The notes under the pieces are model-generated. The model worked only from the letters and a program-made list of their open reading frames with translations, was not told the origin of the DNA and ran no database searches. Positions 9,448 through 17,458 of a DNA stretch of 64,000 nucleotides are shown here, in pieces. The position numbers and the translations under genes were made by a program. The stretch's first letter is position 1. Every line of letters starts with the position of its first letter. The DNA is from Spirochaeta thermophila DSM 6192 (GTDB taxonomy: Bacteria > Spirochaetota > Spirochaetia > Winmispirales > Winmispiraceae): NCBI RefSeq assembly GCF_000147075.1, contig NC_014484.1:1257501-1321500 (forward strand), in the 5' to 3' direction.

Positions 9448-12400
9448 TTAGAGCAGCCTTCCCAGTTGCTGGACGAGGTATTCGGCCTTCTCTTTGAGCC
9501 CCACCGAATCGCCGGTGAGGCGGAGGACGTGCGGCCTGTGGGCATCGAGGCGTATCCTCCCCTTGCCTTCCCGTATGAGCCTGAGCACCTTGTCCGGGGA
9601 AAGGAGGGAGACCTTGCCGAACTCCACCTCCACCTCTCCCTTTCGTTCCCTGATGGCGCGGATGGCCAGTTTCTTCGCCAGGATCTGGAGCTCGGCGATC
9701 CCGAGAAGGCTCGCCACTTCGGGAGGCAACGGACCGTATCTGTCCTCGAGCTCCTCCTGGACGGCCGCCAGATCCTCCTCCGTGCGCACCGAGACGATCT
9801 TCTTGTACACCACCATCTTTTCCTGGGGTTCCTGTATGTAGGAATCGGGAATGAAGCCGGTGTACTCGAGCTCGAGGTAGACCTCTTCCTCGGGCCGCTC
9901 CTCCTTCTGTTCGAGTTCGCGTATGGCCTCGTCGAGCAGTCGGAGATACATGTCGAAGCCCACGGAGTGGATATCACCGCTCTGTTCCCGTCCCAGGAGG
10001 TTCCCCGCGCCCCTCACCTCCAGATCCTTGAGTGCCACCTTGAACCCGGCGCCGAGTTCGGTGTGGTCGGCGATCACCTGCAGGCGCTTGGCGGCGAGTT
10101 CGGAAATCTCACGTTGGGCAGGATAGAAGAGATAGGCATAGGCCGTGCGGTCGGAGCGGCCCACCCTCCCCCTCAGCTGGTAGAGCTGCGCGATGCCGTA
10201 CATGTCGGCCCGGTCGATGATGATGGTGTTCGCGTTGGGAATGTTGATGCCGTTCTCTATGATGGTGGTGGAGACGAGCACGTGAAACCCGCCGTGGATG
10301 AACCGGTGCATGATCTCCTCGAGCTGGTGAGAACTCATCTTGCCGTGGGCGACCTCCACCATCACCTCGGGGACGAGGCGCTCGATGAACGTCTTCACCT
10401 GGGGAAGGGTTTCCACCCGGTTGTGGAGATAGAAGACCTGGCCTCCGCGCTCCACCTCGCGGCGGATGGCCCGGGCGATGATCTCCTCAGAGAACTCGAG
10501 GATGTGCGTCTCTATGGGGCGGCGTTCCCTGGGCGGTGTCTCGAGGAGCGAGATGTCCCGGATCTTGAGGAGCGACATGTGGAGGGTGCGCGGTATCGGG
10601 GTTGCGGTGAGGGTGAGACAGTCCACCGAGGCCTTGAGCTCCTTGAGGCGCTCCTTGTCCTTCACGCCGAAACGCTGCTCCTCGTCGATGACGAGGAGTC
10701 CGAGATCCTTGAACACCACATCCTTCTGGAGGATACGATGGGTTCCTATGAGTATGTCGACCTTTCCCTCCCGGAGGTCTTTCAGGATCTCCCTCTGTTC
10801 CGGGACCGGGACGAACCTCGAGAGCATGGCCGCTCGTACGGGAAAGCCTTCGAGGCGTTCCTGGAAGGTCTCGTAGTGCTGCTCCACCAGGATGGTGGTG
10901 GGGGCCAGTATGGCCACCTGTTTTCCGGCCGTCACCGCCTTGAAGGCGGCCCTGAGGGCGATCTCGGTCTTGCCGAAGCCCACGTCCCCGCACACGAGGC
11001 GATCCATGGGCCGGGGAGACTCCATGTCGCGCTTCACCTCTTCGATACAGCGCAGCTGGTCTTCGGTCTCCTCGAAGGGGAACCGGGCCTCGAACTCCAT
11101 CTGCCACTCGGTATCGGGAGGAAAGGCGAATCCGTGGGCGAGCTTCCGGCGCGAGTAGATGGCGAGGAGACGCTTCGCGAGGTCCTCCACCGACTTCTTG
11201 ACCCGTTCCTTGCGCTTCTGCCAGCTCGAGGACCCCAGTTTGTCGAGACGGGGTGCTGCGTCGGAACTCCCTATGTAACGCTGGACGAGGTTCACCTGTT
11301 CGATGGGAACGAACACGTACTCCTCGCCGGCATACTCGAGGTGGAGATAGTCCCGCTCGTTCTCCCCCACCTTCATCCGTTTTATCCCCAGGAAGCGGCC
11401 TATGCCGTGGTGAACGTGCACCACGTAGTCGCCGGGGGAGAGCTCCACGAAACTGTCTATGGGCGCGCTCTTCACCCGCTTGACCGAGGCGGGGGTGCGT
11501 CTCCTGCGGCCGAAGATCTCGTTCTCGTGGAAGACGGCGCGTTTCGCCTCCGGGAGGACGAAACCGGTGGAGAGACCGGTGAGCTCCACCTTCACGTCCG
11601 GGAACTCACGCAGGAGGAAGGCGAGGCGTTCCCGCTGTGGCTCGGAATCCGTGAGGATGTACACACGGTAGCCGAGGGAGAGGAGCCGGGAGAGTTCCTC
11701 CTTGAGGAAATTCACGTTTCCGAAGAAGACTCTGGGCCCTTCGCAGGAGAAGTGCACCATGGAGTCTTCCCCTTCGAGAAGGAAGATCTCGATCCTGTCG
11801 CGACGGGTCTCGAGGTGCGAGAACGGAAGGAGGACATCCTCCGGCGTGGGTACCGGCCTCAGATGTCTCACCTGTCCATGTACGGTGGAGAGCTCGGTCC
11901 TGTAGGCCTCGTCGGCGTGGATGAGCCGCTCCTTGCCCATGAGGAGCAGGAGGGGGGTGCCGGGCACGTAGTCCAGGAGTGAGGAGGAAGTCTCGTAGGC
12001 GAGCGGCCAGTAGAGCTCCTCCCCTTGCATCCGCCCCCGCGCTGCAAGCTCCCCGACGAGGCCGTCCACGTCGAGCCTGGGGGCGCGGGCTTTGAGGGCC
12101 TCCCTCACGCGGGAGAGCCCCTCCTCCTCCCACAGATATTCCCTCAAGGGCGGGACCACGATCCGGTCCTTCTCCTCCAGGGTGCGTTGACTCGAGGGGT
12201 CGAAGAGCCGGATGCGCTCGATCCGGTCGAAGTCCACCACCAGTCGGAAGGCCCCCTCCTCGCCCGGGGCGAAGACGTCCACCACCTCTCCTCGCACCGC
12301 ACACTCCCCTCTCAGGGACACCCGCGGCACCCGGAAATACCCCATCTCCACGAGACGCCCGGTCAGAGCCGCAGGATCCACCTGCTGCCCCCTCCTCAGG

Positions 12401-12831
12401 ACGAGGAGCCGCTCCCTGAACCGATCCGCGGGCGGCAGGCGCCAGAGAAAGGCCCGCAACGAGGTACACACCACCCCGAGCTCACCCGCCAGGAGCCGGG
12501 CGAGGACCTCGGCGCGCCTTCCGAACACCGGCGCGTGCTCCGCGAGCCCTTCCCCGTAGGGCGTGACCCCCCACTCGGGGAAACACTCCGCCTCCACCCC
12601 CAGGGCACGGAGACTCTCCACCGCATCCTCGGCCTCCTTCTCGGTGGGGAAGACCACACAGAGGGGGCGTCCCAGTCCGGAAAGCCGCGCGAGGAAGAAG
12701 GACGAGAATCCACCCTGCACCCCTCGAACACCTATGGGCAGCTCTCCCCGGTTGTACCGGGAGAGCAAGTCCTTCCACGCCCTGGACGAGGAGAGGACGG
12801 AAAATATATCCTGAAAAAATAAGGAATCCAT
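9448..12831 (-). CDS. mfd: Transcription-repair coupling factor
   Basis: A full-length Mfd of 1127 residues. It displaces RNA polymerase stalled at DNA damage and recruits UvrA. Visible parts in order: a UvrB-like N-terminal module (residues 1-350, with VRGVQGGFSSFFLARL), the RNAP-interacting region including DYVVHVHHGIGRFLGIKRM (about 500), the RecG-like motor with Walker A GDVGFGKTEIALRA (about 625) and DEEQRFGVKDK, then GRVGRSDRTAYAYLF and TRCF/TRG block. The start is ATG 12831; a GTG one codon earlier is possible. It is divergent from the secreted-protein gene at 12870. Confidence 0.96.
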   Translation of the reverse strand: MDSLFFQDIFSVLSSSRAWKDLLSRYNRGELPIGVRGVQGGFSSFFLARLSGLGRPLCVVFPTEKEAEDAVESLRALGVEAECFPEWGVTPYGEGLAEHAPVFGRRAEVLARLLAGELGVVCTSLRAFLWRLPPADRFRERLLVLRRGQQVDPAALTGRLVEMGYFRVPRVSLRGECAVRGEVVDVFAPGEEGAFRLVVDFDRIERIRLFDPSSQRTLEEKDRIVVPPLREYLWEEEGLSRVREALKARAPRLDVDGLVGELAARGRMQGEELYWPLAYETSSSLLDYVPGTPLLLLMGKERLIHADEAYRTELSTVHGQVRHLRPVPTPEDVLLPFSHLETRRDRIEIFLLEGEDSMVHFSCEGPRVFFGNVNFLKEELSRLLSLGYRVYILTDSEPQRERLAFLLREFPDVKVELTGLSTGFVLPEAKRAVFHENEIFGRRRRTPASVKRVKSAPIDSFVELSPGDYVVHVHHGIGRFLGIKRMKVGENERDYLHLEYAGEEYVFVPIEQVNLVQRYIGSSDAAPRLDKLGSSSWQKRKERVKKSVEDLAKRLLAIYSRRKLAHGFAFPPDTEWQMEFEARFPFEETEDQLRCIEEVKRDMESPRPMDRLVCGDVGFGKTEIALRAAFKAVTAGKQVAILAPTTILVEQHYETFQERLEGFPVRAAMLSRFVPVPEQREILKDLREGKVDILIGTHRILQKDVVFKDLGLLVIDEEQRFGVKDKERLKELKASVDCLTLTATPIPRTLHMSLLKIRDISLLETPPRERRPIETHILEFSEEIIARAIRREVERGGQVFYLHNRVETLPQVKTFIERLVPEVMVEVAHGKMSSHQLEEIMHRFIHGGFHVLVSTTIIENGINIPNANTIIIDRADMYGIAQLYQLRGRVGRSDRTAYAYLFYPAQREISELAAKRLQVIADHTELGAGFKVALKDLEVRGAGNLLGREQSGDIHSVGFDMYLRLLDEAIRELEQKEERPEEEVYLELEYTGFIPDSYIQEPQEKMVVYKKIVSVRTEEDLAAVQEELEDRYGPLPPEVASLLGIAELQILAKKLAIRAIRERKGEVEVEFGKVSLLSPDKVLRLIREGKGRIRLDAHRPHVLRLTGDSVGLKEKAEYLVQQLGRLL

Positions 12832-12869
12832 CACTTCATCCGATGATAATAACAGTCAGGAAGGTACAC

Positions 12870-13814
12870 ATGAAGAGATTGCACACGATCGTGCCCGCCC
12901 TGTTCCTCGCATGCCTTGCACTCCCGGCTCAGGACGTGAGCGGGCTCGAGTTCTCCATCCGCCTCTACAACCAGCGCATCTACTATCCCGATTCCCCCAT
13001 ACAGATAAAGATCACCCTCACCAACGCCGGCGCGCGGGACATCTCGTTCAAGATCGCGGATCAAAGGATTCATTCCTTCGGATTCGATATGAGGACCATC
13101 TCAAACACTCGGGTCCCGGAGTCTGAGTTTTTTATCACACACCGGATCCAAAATCAACCGGTGTTCTACCGTACCATCACCTTGCTCCCGGGTGAGGAGT
13201 ACGCCATCGTGGAAGACCTGAAGGACTACTGCGCCGTCACCGAACCGGGGGTCTACGTCATCCAGGGGCTCTTCTACCCCGACCTCTACACGGCATCGTC
13301 CACCCCCATCCTCTCCAACCGGCTCATCCTCACCGTCCACCCCCCCATGGATACCCTCAAAGAGGCCGGGGTACGGGTGGAAACGCAGACCGGAGAGGTC
13401 CTCAAGGCCCAGCCCCTGCCTCCCGACGAAGTCGTGCGCACCGTGATAGAGGCGCGACAGAAAGGACAGTGGGAGAGGTTCTTCCTGTTCATCGACCTCG
13501 AGGCCCTCTACACCCGCGACCGGACACGCCGGCAACGCTACCTCAACGCCGCGGAAGAAGACCGCATCCGGCTGCTCGAGGAGTTCAAGAGAGGACTCAC
13601 CCAGCAGGTGGTCGATCAGGACATCGTGCTCATCCCCCAGGAGTTCGAGATCGTGAAGACCGAGTACACCTCCAGGGAGGGGTCGGTACGGGTCATCGAG
13701 AAGTTCAAGTATCCCACCTACACGGAGGTCAAGGAGTACACCTACTCCCTCCAAAAACGCGACGGAATCTGGTATATTGTCGACTATACCGTGCAGAACC
13801 TGAGGACCGAATAG
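12870..13814 (+). CDS. Secreted protein with BsuPI-like immunoglobulin-type domain
   Basis: A 314-residue exported protein. The signal peptide is MKRLHTIVPALFLACLALPAQ with a probable cut after AQ, and an AGGAAGG ribosome site sits just upstream, which decides this start over ATG 12843. Residues about 25-150 look like an all-beta domain (IRLYNQRIYYPDSPIQIKITLTNAG) similar to BsuPI-type or NEAT-like Ig folds. The C-terminal 130 residues (FEIVKTEYTSREGSVRVIEKF) look like a separate alpha/beta domain. The function is unknown. It is followed after one base by the PilZ gene. Confidence 0.75.
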   Translation: MKRLHTIVPALFLACLALPAQDVSGLEFSIRLYNQRIYYPDSPIQIKITLTNAGARDISFKIADQRIHSFGFDMRTISNTRVPESEFFITHRIQNQPVFYRTITLLPGEEYAIVEDLKDYCAVTEPGVYVIQGLFYPDLYTASSTPILSNRLILTVHPPMDTLKEAGVRVETQTGEVLKAQPLPPDEVVRTVIEARQKGQWERFFLFIDLEALYTRDRTRRQRYLNAAEEDRIRLLEEFKRGLTQQVVDQDIVLIPQEFEIVKTEYTSREGSVRVIEKFKYPTYTEVKEYTYSLQKRDGIWYIVDYTVQNLRTE

Positions 13815-13815
13815 C

Positions 13816-14529
13816 ATGAAGGTGCTCCTCGTCACCGACAGAGAGGATCTGCCCCGTCTCGTGGAAGGGGCCTTTCCCCCGCACATGCTGGAGGTGGTGC
13901 ACTACTGGCATCCGGTGAAAGCCATGGACAACCTCGAGGAGGTGGATCCCGACCTCGTGATCTTCAACGCCGAGGACTTCCCCAGACACTGGAAGACCTT
14001 CACGAGCTTCCTCAAGGCCACCCTTCCCGCTCCCGTCCCCGTGGTCCTCCTGGTGGGAGACTCGTTTTCCGAAGAAGAGAGCGCAAAGGCCACGACCCTC
14101 GGCGTCCGTGCCCTCCTGAGCAGCAACCTCGAGGAGAGAGAGGAACGCCTGCGGCTCAGGCAGATCATCACCCGGTACGGCGAGTTCAGGGAGCAGAGGC
14201 GGCACGGCAGGTATGTCCCCACTCCCGGCGAACCCGTGCGGTTCATCTTCACCCATCCGGGAAGGAACCGCCTCGTCTTCGGCTCGGTCGAAGACATCTC
14301 CGAACAGGGTATGCGCTTCAAACCGGAGGCCCCCCATCTGGTCTCCGATCTCAAACAGGGACAGCTCCTCAGCACATGCTCGCTCAGGATAGGAGACCGC
14401 ATCCATACCCTCTCGTGTACCGTGGCATCCCGCGACGACTCCCTACACCTCGTCTTCACCGAGGCCACCGAGGACTTCTTCCTCGACGTGAAGCGGTACA
14501 TAGAGACCCACACCGCCTCCCGGCTCTGA
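13816..14529 (+). CDS. Receiver-like plus PilZ domain protein
   Basis: A 237-residue cytoplasmic protein. Residues 1-110 look like a degenerate response-regulator receiver fold (MKVLLVTDRED, DLVIFNAEDF, VPVVLLVGDSF). Residues 120-235 are a PilZ domain with both c-di-GMP binding signatures: the RxxxR element in EQRRHGRYVP and DxSxxG in VEDISEQGMRF. It should bind cyclic di-GMP and could regulate motility or envelope functions. It starts 1 nt after the stop of the secreted-protein gene, so the two are probably one operon. Confidence 0.85.
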   Translation: MKVLLVTDREDLPRLVEGAFPPHMLEVVHYWHPVKAMDNLEEVDPDLVIFNAEDFPRHWKTFTSFLKATLPAPVPVVLLVGDSFSEEESAKATTLGVRALLSSNLEEREERLRLRQIITRYGEFREQRRHGRYVPTPGEPVRFIFTHPGRNRLVFGSVEDISEQGMRFKPEAPHLVSDLKQGQLLSTCSLRIGDRIHTLSCTVASRDDSLHLVFTEATEDFFLDVKRYIETHTASRL

Positions 14530-14536
14530 GATTTCC

Positions 14537-14566
14537 TTGACATCTTCCGTGATCTTTCATTACTCT
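14537..14566 (+). promoter_or_regulatory. Candidate promoter for the 14639 gene
   Basis: TTGACA (14537-14542) and TACTCT (14561-14566), 18 bp apart, directly after the PilZ gene. The TTG of the -35 box can be read as a start codon, but that frame has no ribosome site. Confidence 0.5.
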
Positions 14567-14638
14567 GATGGTAGACCCGTCGGGAACGACTACGCCGTCC
14601 CGCTGCCGCGGGCGGATGGGACGAGGGAGAGCGGGGAT

Positions 14639-14950
14639 ATGGCGCAGAAATACCTCGAGGCCCAACCACTCCACGCCTTGCAGCTTCGACACCGATATAC
14701 CGACTACGCCCTGGAAGGGGTGCCCTTCTCGGGAACCCTCAAGAAGCATCCCTATGATCCGCACAAGGTGCTTCTGTGGGAACCCCCCTTCAAGGAGGAG
14801 GCGGGGTTCTACGAGTTCATCATCGACGACATCCTCCATGTCGAACTCGAGGCCACCCTCGGAACCGAAGAGGGCCTCGCGGTTCAAGTGGTCACCGTAT
14901 GGGTGAGAAAGGGGACCCGGGCCGTGAAGATACAGCCCTTCGTGGTATGA
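14639..14950 (+). CDS. Small protein of unknown function
   Basis: A 103-residue soluble protein starting MAQKYLEAQPLHALQLRH, with GGAG/GCGGGGA just before the ATG and a promoter about 75 nt upstream. It has no signal peptide, membrane segment or known motif; the sequence suggests a mixed alpha/beta domain with a beta-rich C-terminus (LAVQVVTVWVRKGTRAVKIQPF). Its stop overlaps the start of the radical-SAM gene (ATGA), so the two are translationally coupled and may work together. Confidence 0.7.
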   Translation: MAQKYLEAQPLHALQLRHRYTDYALEGVPFSGTLKKHPYDPHKVLLWEPPFKEEAGFYEFIIDDILHVELEATLGTEEGLAVQVVTVWVRKGTRAVKIQPFVV

Positions 14951-15822
14951 CCATGGACGACGCGCTTCCGGAGGCACGGTACTACACCCCCTTCGAGGAT
15001 TCGGCTGTACGGTGTGAGCTCTGCCCCCATCGGTGTATCATACGTGAGGGGAAGACCGGGGTCTGCACCGTGCGCCTCAACCGCGATGGCAGGCTCATCC
15101 TTCCCTATTACGGCAAGATATCCTCCATCGCACTCGACCCCATAGAAAAAAAACCGCTCTACCACTTCCACCCCGGCTCGGTGATCCTGAGCATCGGGTT
15201 CTTCGGTTGCTCGTTCAAGTGTCCCTTCTGTCAGAACTTCGAGATCTCCCAGGAGTATCGGACATACCTCCGCACCGCGCTCGAGATACCCACCGAGAGG
15301 CTCATCCATCAGGCCAAGGCCTACCACTCGATCGGTATCGCCTACACCTACTCGGAACCGCTCATCCACTTCGAGTACGTAATGGAGGTGGCCGTCGAGG
15401 CGCGGAGACACGGGCTCAAGAACGTGCTCGTGACCAACGGGTACATCAACCCCGAACCGTCCGACGAGCTCCTCGAAGTGGTGGATGCGGCCAACGTGGA
15501 CCTCAAGAGCTTCAACGACGAGTTCTATCGCAAGGAGATCAAAGGGAGCCTCGAGCCGGTCCTCGCCTTCATCGAAAAGGCTGCGAAAAAGATCCACGTG
15601 GAGGTGACCACCCTCCTCATCCCGGGGAAGAACGACAGCGAGGAGGAAGTGCGGAGCATCGCCCGCCGGCTCGCCGGCATACGCAAGGACATCCCCCTCC
15701 ACCTCTCCGCCTATTTCCCTCGCTACAAGTACACCATCCCCCCCACACCCCGAGCGACCGTATATCGGGCAGTGGAGATCGCAAAAGAGTACCTCGACTA
15801 CGTGCACGCAGGGAATGTGTAG
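14947..15822 (+). CDS. amrS: AmmeMemoRadiSam-type radical SAM enzyme
   Basis: A 291-residue enzyme. An N-terminal Cys block (CELCPHRCIIREGKTGVC) precedes the radical-SAM cluster motif CSFKCPFC and the family blocks NFEISQ, YTYSEPLIHFEY, NVLVTNGYI and NVDLKSF. It belongs to the pyruvate-formate-lyase-activase-like branch known as AmmeMemoRadiSam. These usually occur with AMMECR1 and Memo domain proteins, and neither is in this window. The start ATG at 14947 overlaps the preceding stop; ATG 14953 is the alternative. The reaction is unknown for the family. Confidence 0.85.
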   Translation: MTMDDALPEARYYTPFEDSAVRCELCPHRCIIREGKTGVCTVRLNRDGRLILPYYGKISSIALDPIEKKPLYHFHPGSVILSIGFFGCSFKCPFCQNFEISQEYRTYLRTALEIPTERLIHQAKAYHSIGIAYTYSEPLIHFEYVMEVAVEARRHGLKNVLVTNGYINPEPSDELLEVVDAANVDLKSFNDEFYRKEIKGSLEPVLAFIEKAAKKIHVEVTTLLIPGKNDSEEEVRSIARRLAGIRKDIPLHLSAYFPRYKYTIPPTPRATVYRAVEIAKEYLDYVHAGNV

Positions 15823-15824
15823 AC

Positions 15825-16670
15825 CTATTCACTCCGGACCAGCGGGAGTCCCTTTCTGGATGGAATTCTAAGTTCACGCCTCCCTTCCCTGTGCTGTATC
15901 CACACCCGCCATCCAGGAGTGATCACCTGCGCGTAGAATTTCCCCTCCTCTGGCCAGCCAAGACTCGCATCCGGCCACCATGCTTCCATCATTTCCACCA
16001 CCCACCCTTCTCCCCACCTCTCCCTTGCCCACCCCTCTACCCATCGGGCCCTTCTTGCAGCCCCAGCCCACGTCTCCACCACCTCGTGCGCCTCCTCGAG
16101 CCATCCTGGAAGCCCCGGCGCCCACCACCGGCCCTCTTCGCCCGCCTGTACCACGCGCACCTGCACCCCATCCGCCACAGCATTGCCCCACACCCCTCCC
16201 TTCACCTTTTTCCACACTCCCTCAAGCACATCCCTCGCCTCAACCGCCGTCTCTATCCTCACCCACCCTGCCCCTCCACTCACCACATATCCTTCACCAT
16301 TCGCTCCTAGCACCACCATATCCCTGAATCCTACTACGCCCCCCACATGCCAGATCGCCCATGTCACCACCTCAGGCCATGTCGCTTCCCATCTCACTAC
16401 ATTCACCACCACCCCTTCAGGTGTGGCGTACACCACCACTCGATACCGCCCCCACTCCCCCATCCCAGACATCCCGACCCCCGGTACCACCCCATCTGGA
16501 CTCACAAGGGCCCCTCTGAGCCCCTGAAACCCCATCCACACCCCCTCACACAACACCTCTCTCCCTACCAACTCCTCAGCCCTTTCGAGAACCTGCCCTA
16601 CTGTCAGAACCTCCTCTCCAAAAAGACTCGATACATACACCAGTATCAGCCACACGTATCGCACTTTCAT
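15825..16670 (-). CDS. Exported protein of unknown function, Trp/Gly/Val-rich
   Basis: A 281-residue protein with signal peptide MKVRYVWLILVYVSSLFGEE and a good AAGGGG ribosome site before ATG 16670. The mature part begins VLTVGQVLERAEELVGREVLCEGVW, which is reminiscent of an OB-fold strand pattern, and is very rich in Trp, Gly and Val. No family is recognised. The coding strand is conspicuously poor in C (GTG, GGG, GAG and TGG dominate), unlike its neighbours. It ends 2 bp from the radical-SAM stop in tail-to-tail orientation and shares a divergent regulatory region with ferredoxin. Confidence 0.7.
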   Translation of the reverse strand: MKVRYVWLILVYVSSLFGEEVLTVGQVLERAEELVGREVLCEGVWMGFQGLRGALVSPDGVVPGVGMSGMGEWGRYRVVVYATPEGVVVNVVRWEATWPEVVTWAIWHVGGVVGFRDMVVLGANGEGYVVSGGAGWVRIETAVEARDVLEGVWKKVKGGVWGNAVADGVQVRVVQAGEEGRWWAPGLPGWLEEAHEVVETWAGAARRARWVEGWARERWGEGWVVEMMEAWWPDASLGWPEEGKFYAQVITPGWRVWIQHREGRRELRIPSRKGLPLVRSE

Positions 16671-16687
16671 ACTAAACCCCTTACGAG

Positions 16688-16703
16688 TGTAACCCTCGTT
16701 ACA
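16688..16703. promoter_or_regulatory. Perfect dyad TGTAAC-N4-GTTACA between divergent genes
   Basis: TGTAAC (16688-16693), CCTC, GTTACA (16698-16703). A further half-site TGTTACA lies at 16742-16748. The dyad is 18 bp before the exported-protein start and about 55 bp upstream of the ferredoxin -10 box, so a repressor here could control either gene. Confidence 0.5.
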
Positions 16704-16757
16704 GATTATTTCCAGTAATAACAAGTCAAGACTTCTCATTTTGTTACATTGTGTGAG

Positions 16758-16763
16758 TATAAT
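16758..16763 (+). promoter_or_regulatory. -10 box of the ferredoxin gene
   Basis: A perfect TATAAT at 16758-16763, 32 bp before the ferredoxin ATG; the -35 region is poor, so an activator may be needed. Confidence 0.55.
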
Positions 16764-16795
16764 ACGGCTAGGAGACCAATACTGAGGAGTGTGCC

Positions 16796-16987
16796 ATGGC
16801 GAAGAGAGTGGTCATCGACCGCGATGAGTGCATAGGGTGCGGCAGCTGCGCCGACGCGTGTCCCGATGTCTTCGAGATGGACGACGAGGGCAAGGCCCGC
16901 GTGATCCTCCCGGAAGGAGGAGATGAAACCTGCATAGAGGAGGCCATCTCCATCTGTCCTGTGGAATGCATCCACTGGGAGGAGTGA
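16796..16987 (+). CDS. Small single-cluster [4Fe-4S] ferredoxin
   Basis: A 63-residue electron carrier beginning MAKRVVIDRDECIGCGSCAD. The cluster motif CxxCxxC (CIGCGSC) with a distant CP near residue 54 (ISICPVEC), and two extra cysteines (ACPDVF and ETCIEE) that form a disulfide in relatives, match the mono-cluster ferredoxin of Thermotoga. An AGGAG site precedes the ATG. No redox partner gene adjoins it. Confidence 0.93.
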   Translation: MAKRVVIDRDECIGCGSCADACPDVFEMDDEGKARVILPEGGDETCIEEAISICPVECIHWEE

Positions 16988-16997
16988 TCAAAAATAC

Positions 16998-17027
16998 TTG
17001 ACAAAGCCCCGGCGGTCGGGATATAGT
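16998..17027 (+). promoter_or_regulatory. Promoter of the tRNA-Asn gene
   Basis: TTGACA (16998-17003) and TATAGT (17022-17027) with an 18-bp spacer, 19 bp before the mature tRNA 5' end. Confidence 0.75.
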
Positions 17028-17046
17028 CACGGCACCTACCGGACAT

Positions 17047-17119
17047 TCCGGCGTAGCTCAGTCGGTAGAGCGGGTGGCTGTTAACCACTAGGTCGCAGGT
17101 TCGAGTCCTGCCGCCGGAG
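17047..17119 (+). tRNA. tRNA-Asn (anticodon GTT)
   Basis: A cloverleaf can be drawn by hand: acceptor stem TCCGGCG (17047-17053) with CGCCGGA (17112-17118), D arm GCTCAGTCGGTAGAGC, anticodon stem GGTGG/CCACT around the loop CTGTTAA, and T arm ending GGTTCGAGTCC. Discriminator G at 17119; CCA is not encoded. Confidence 0.96.
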
Positions 17120-17125
17120 CGAGAG

Positions 17126-17149
17126 CCCACCGTATGAGGTGGGTTTTTT
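17126..17149 (+). terminator. Rho-independent terminator of tRNA-Asn
   Basis: The stem CCCACC (17126-17131) / GGTGGG (17138-17143) is followed by six T residues. Confidence 0.85.
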
Positions 17150-17458
17150 CATGCCCGCGCGGCACGATTTTCCCATTTCCTCTATAGCCTCTTTAATTGC
17201 AGGGAACTGCTTCACACTCCTCCTGTGGTGGGCCACAAGGGAGAGCCCCCCACTCACCCCTCCCCTCCCGTCCGGCCCCAGAGAAACCACCACTACCACT
17301 AAAGAACCGATTCACCTTGATCCCCATGACACTCTCCAGTAGAATAAGATCCGTATATTCTCAAACGGACAGGTGGGCATGAACAAAAAGGAGGACCTGT
17401 TGGACGATCTTCTCCGGAAGATCGTCCACGCCTAGCATCTCTAGGCACTGTCAAGGAG
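17150..17458. other. Gene-poor stretch beside the insertion sequence
   Basis: No convincing gene. It holds an 18-codon frame with ATG at 17379 and TAG at 17433-17435 (MNKKEDLLDDLLRKIVHA) preceded by AGGTGGG; its second half is a perfect inverted repeat GGACGATCTTC (17402-17412) / GAAGATCGTCC (17417-17427), and CCTAG/CTAGG follows at 17431-17445. The peptide could be the truncated start of a gene broken near the IS end, or chance. Confidence 0.4.

Noticed and set aside
9408-9977. N-terminal extension of trmB
   Set aside because: It overlaps the coding C-terminus of mfd and adds a Ser/Arg-rich tail absent from TrmB.
9406-11982. 858-codon plus-strand frame
   Set aside because: It mirrors mfd on the other strand; long antisense frames are expected at this GC content.
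14537-14638. TTG start at 14537 for the small protein gene
   Set aside because: This TTG is part of a TTGACA promoter box; ATG 14639 has a ribosome site.
17081-17299. Minus-strand frame ending in RRQDSNLRPSG
   Set aside because: It is antisense to tRNA-Asn, a well-known artefact of tRNA genes.
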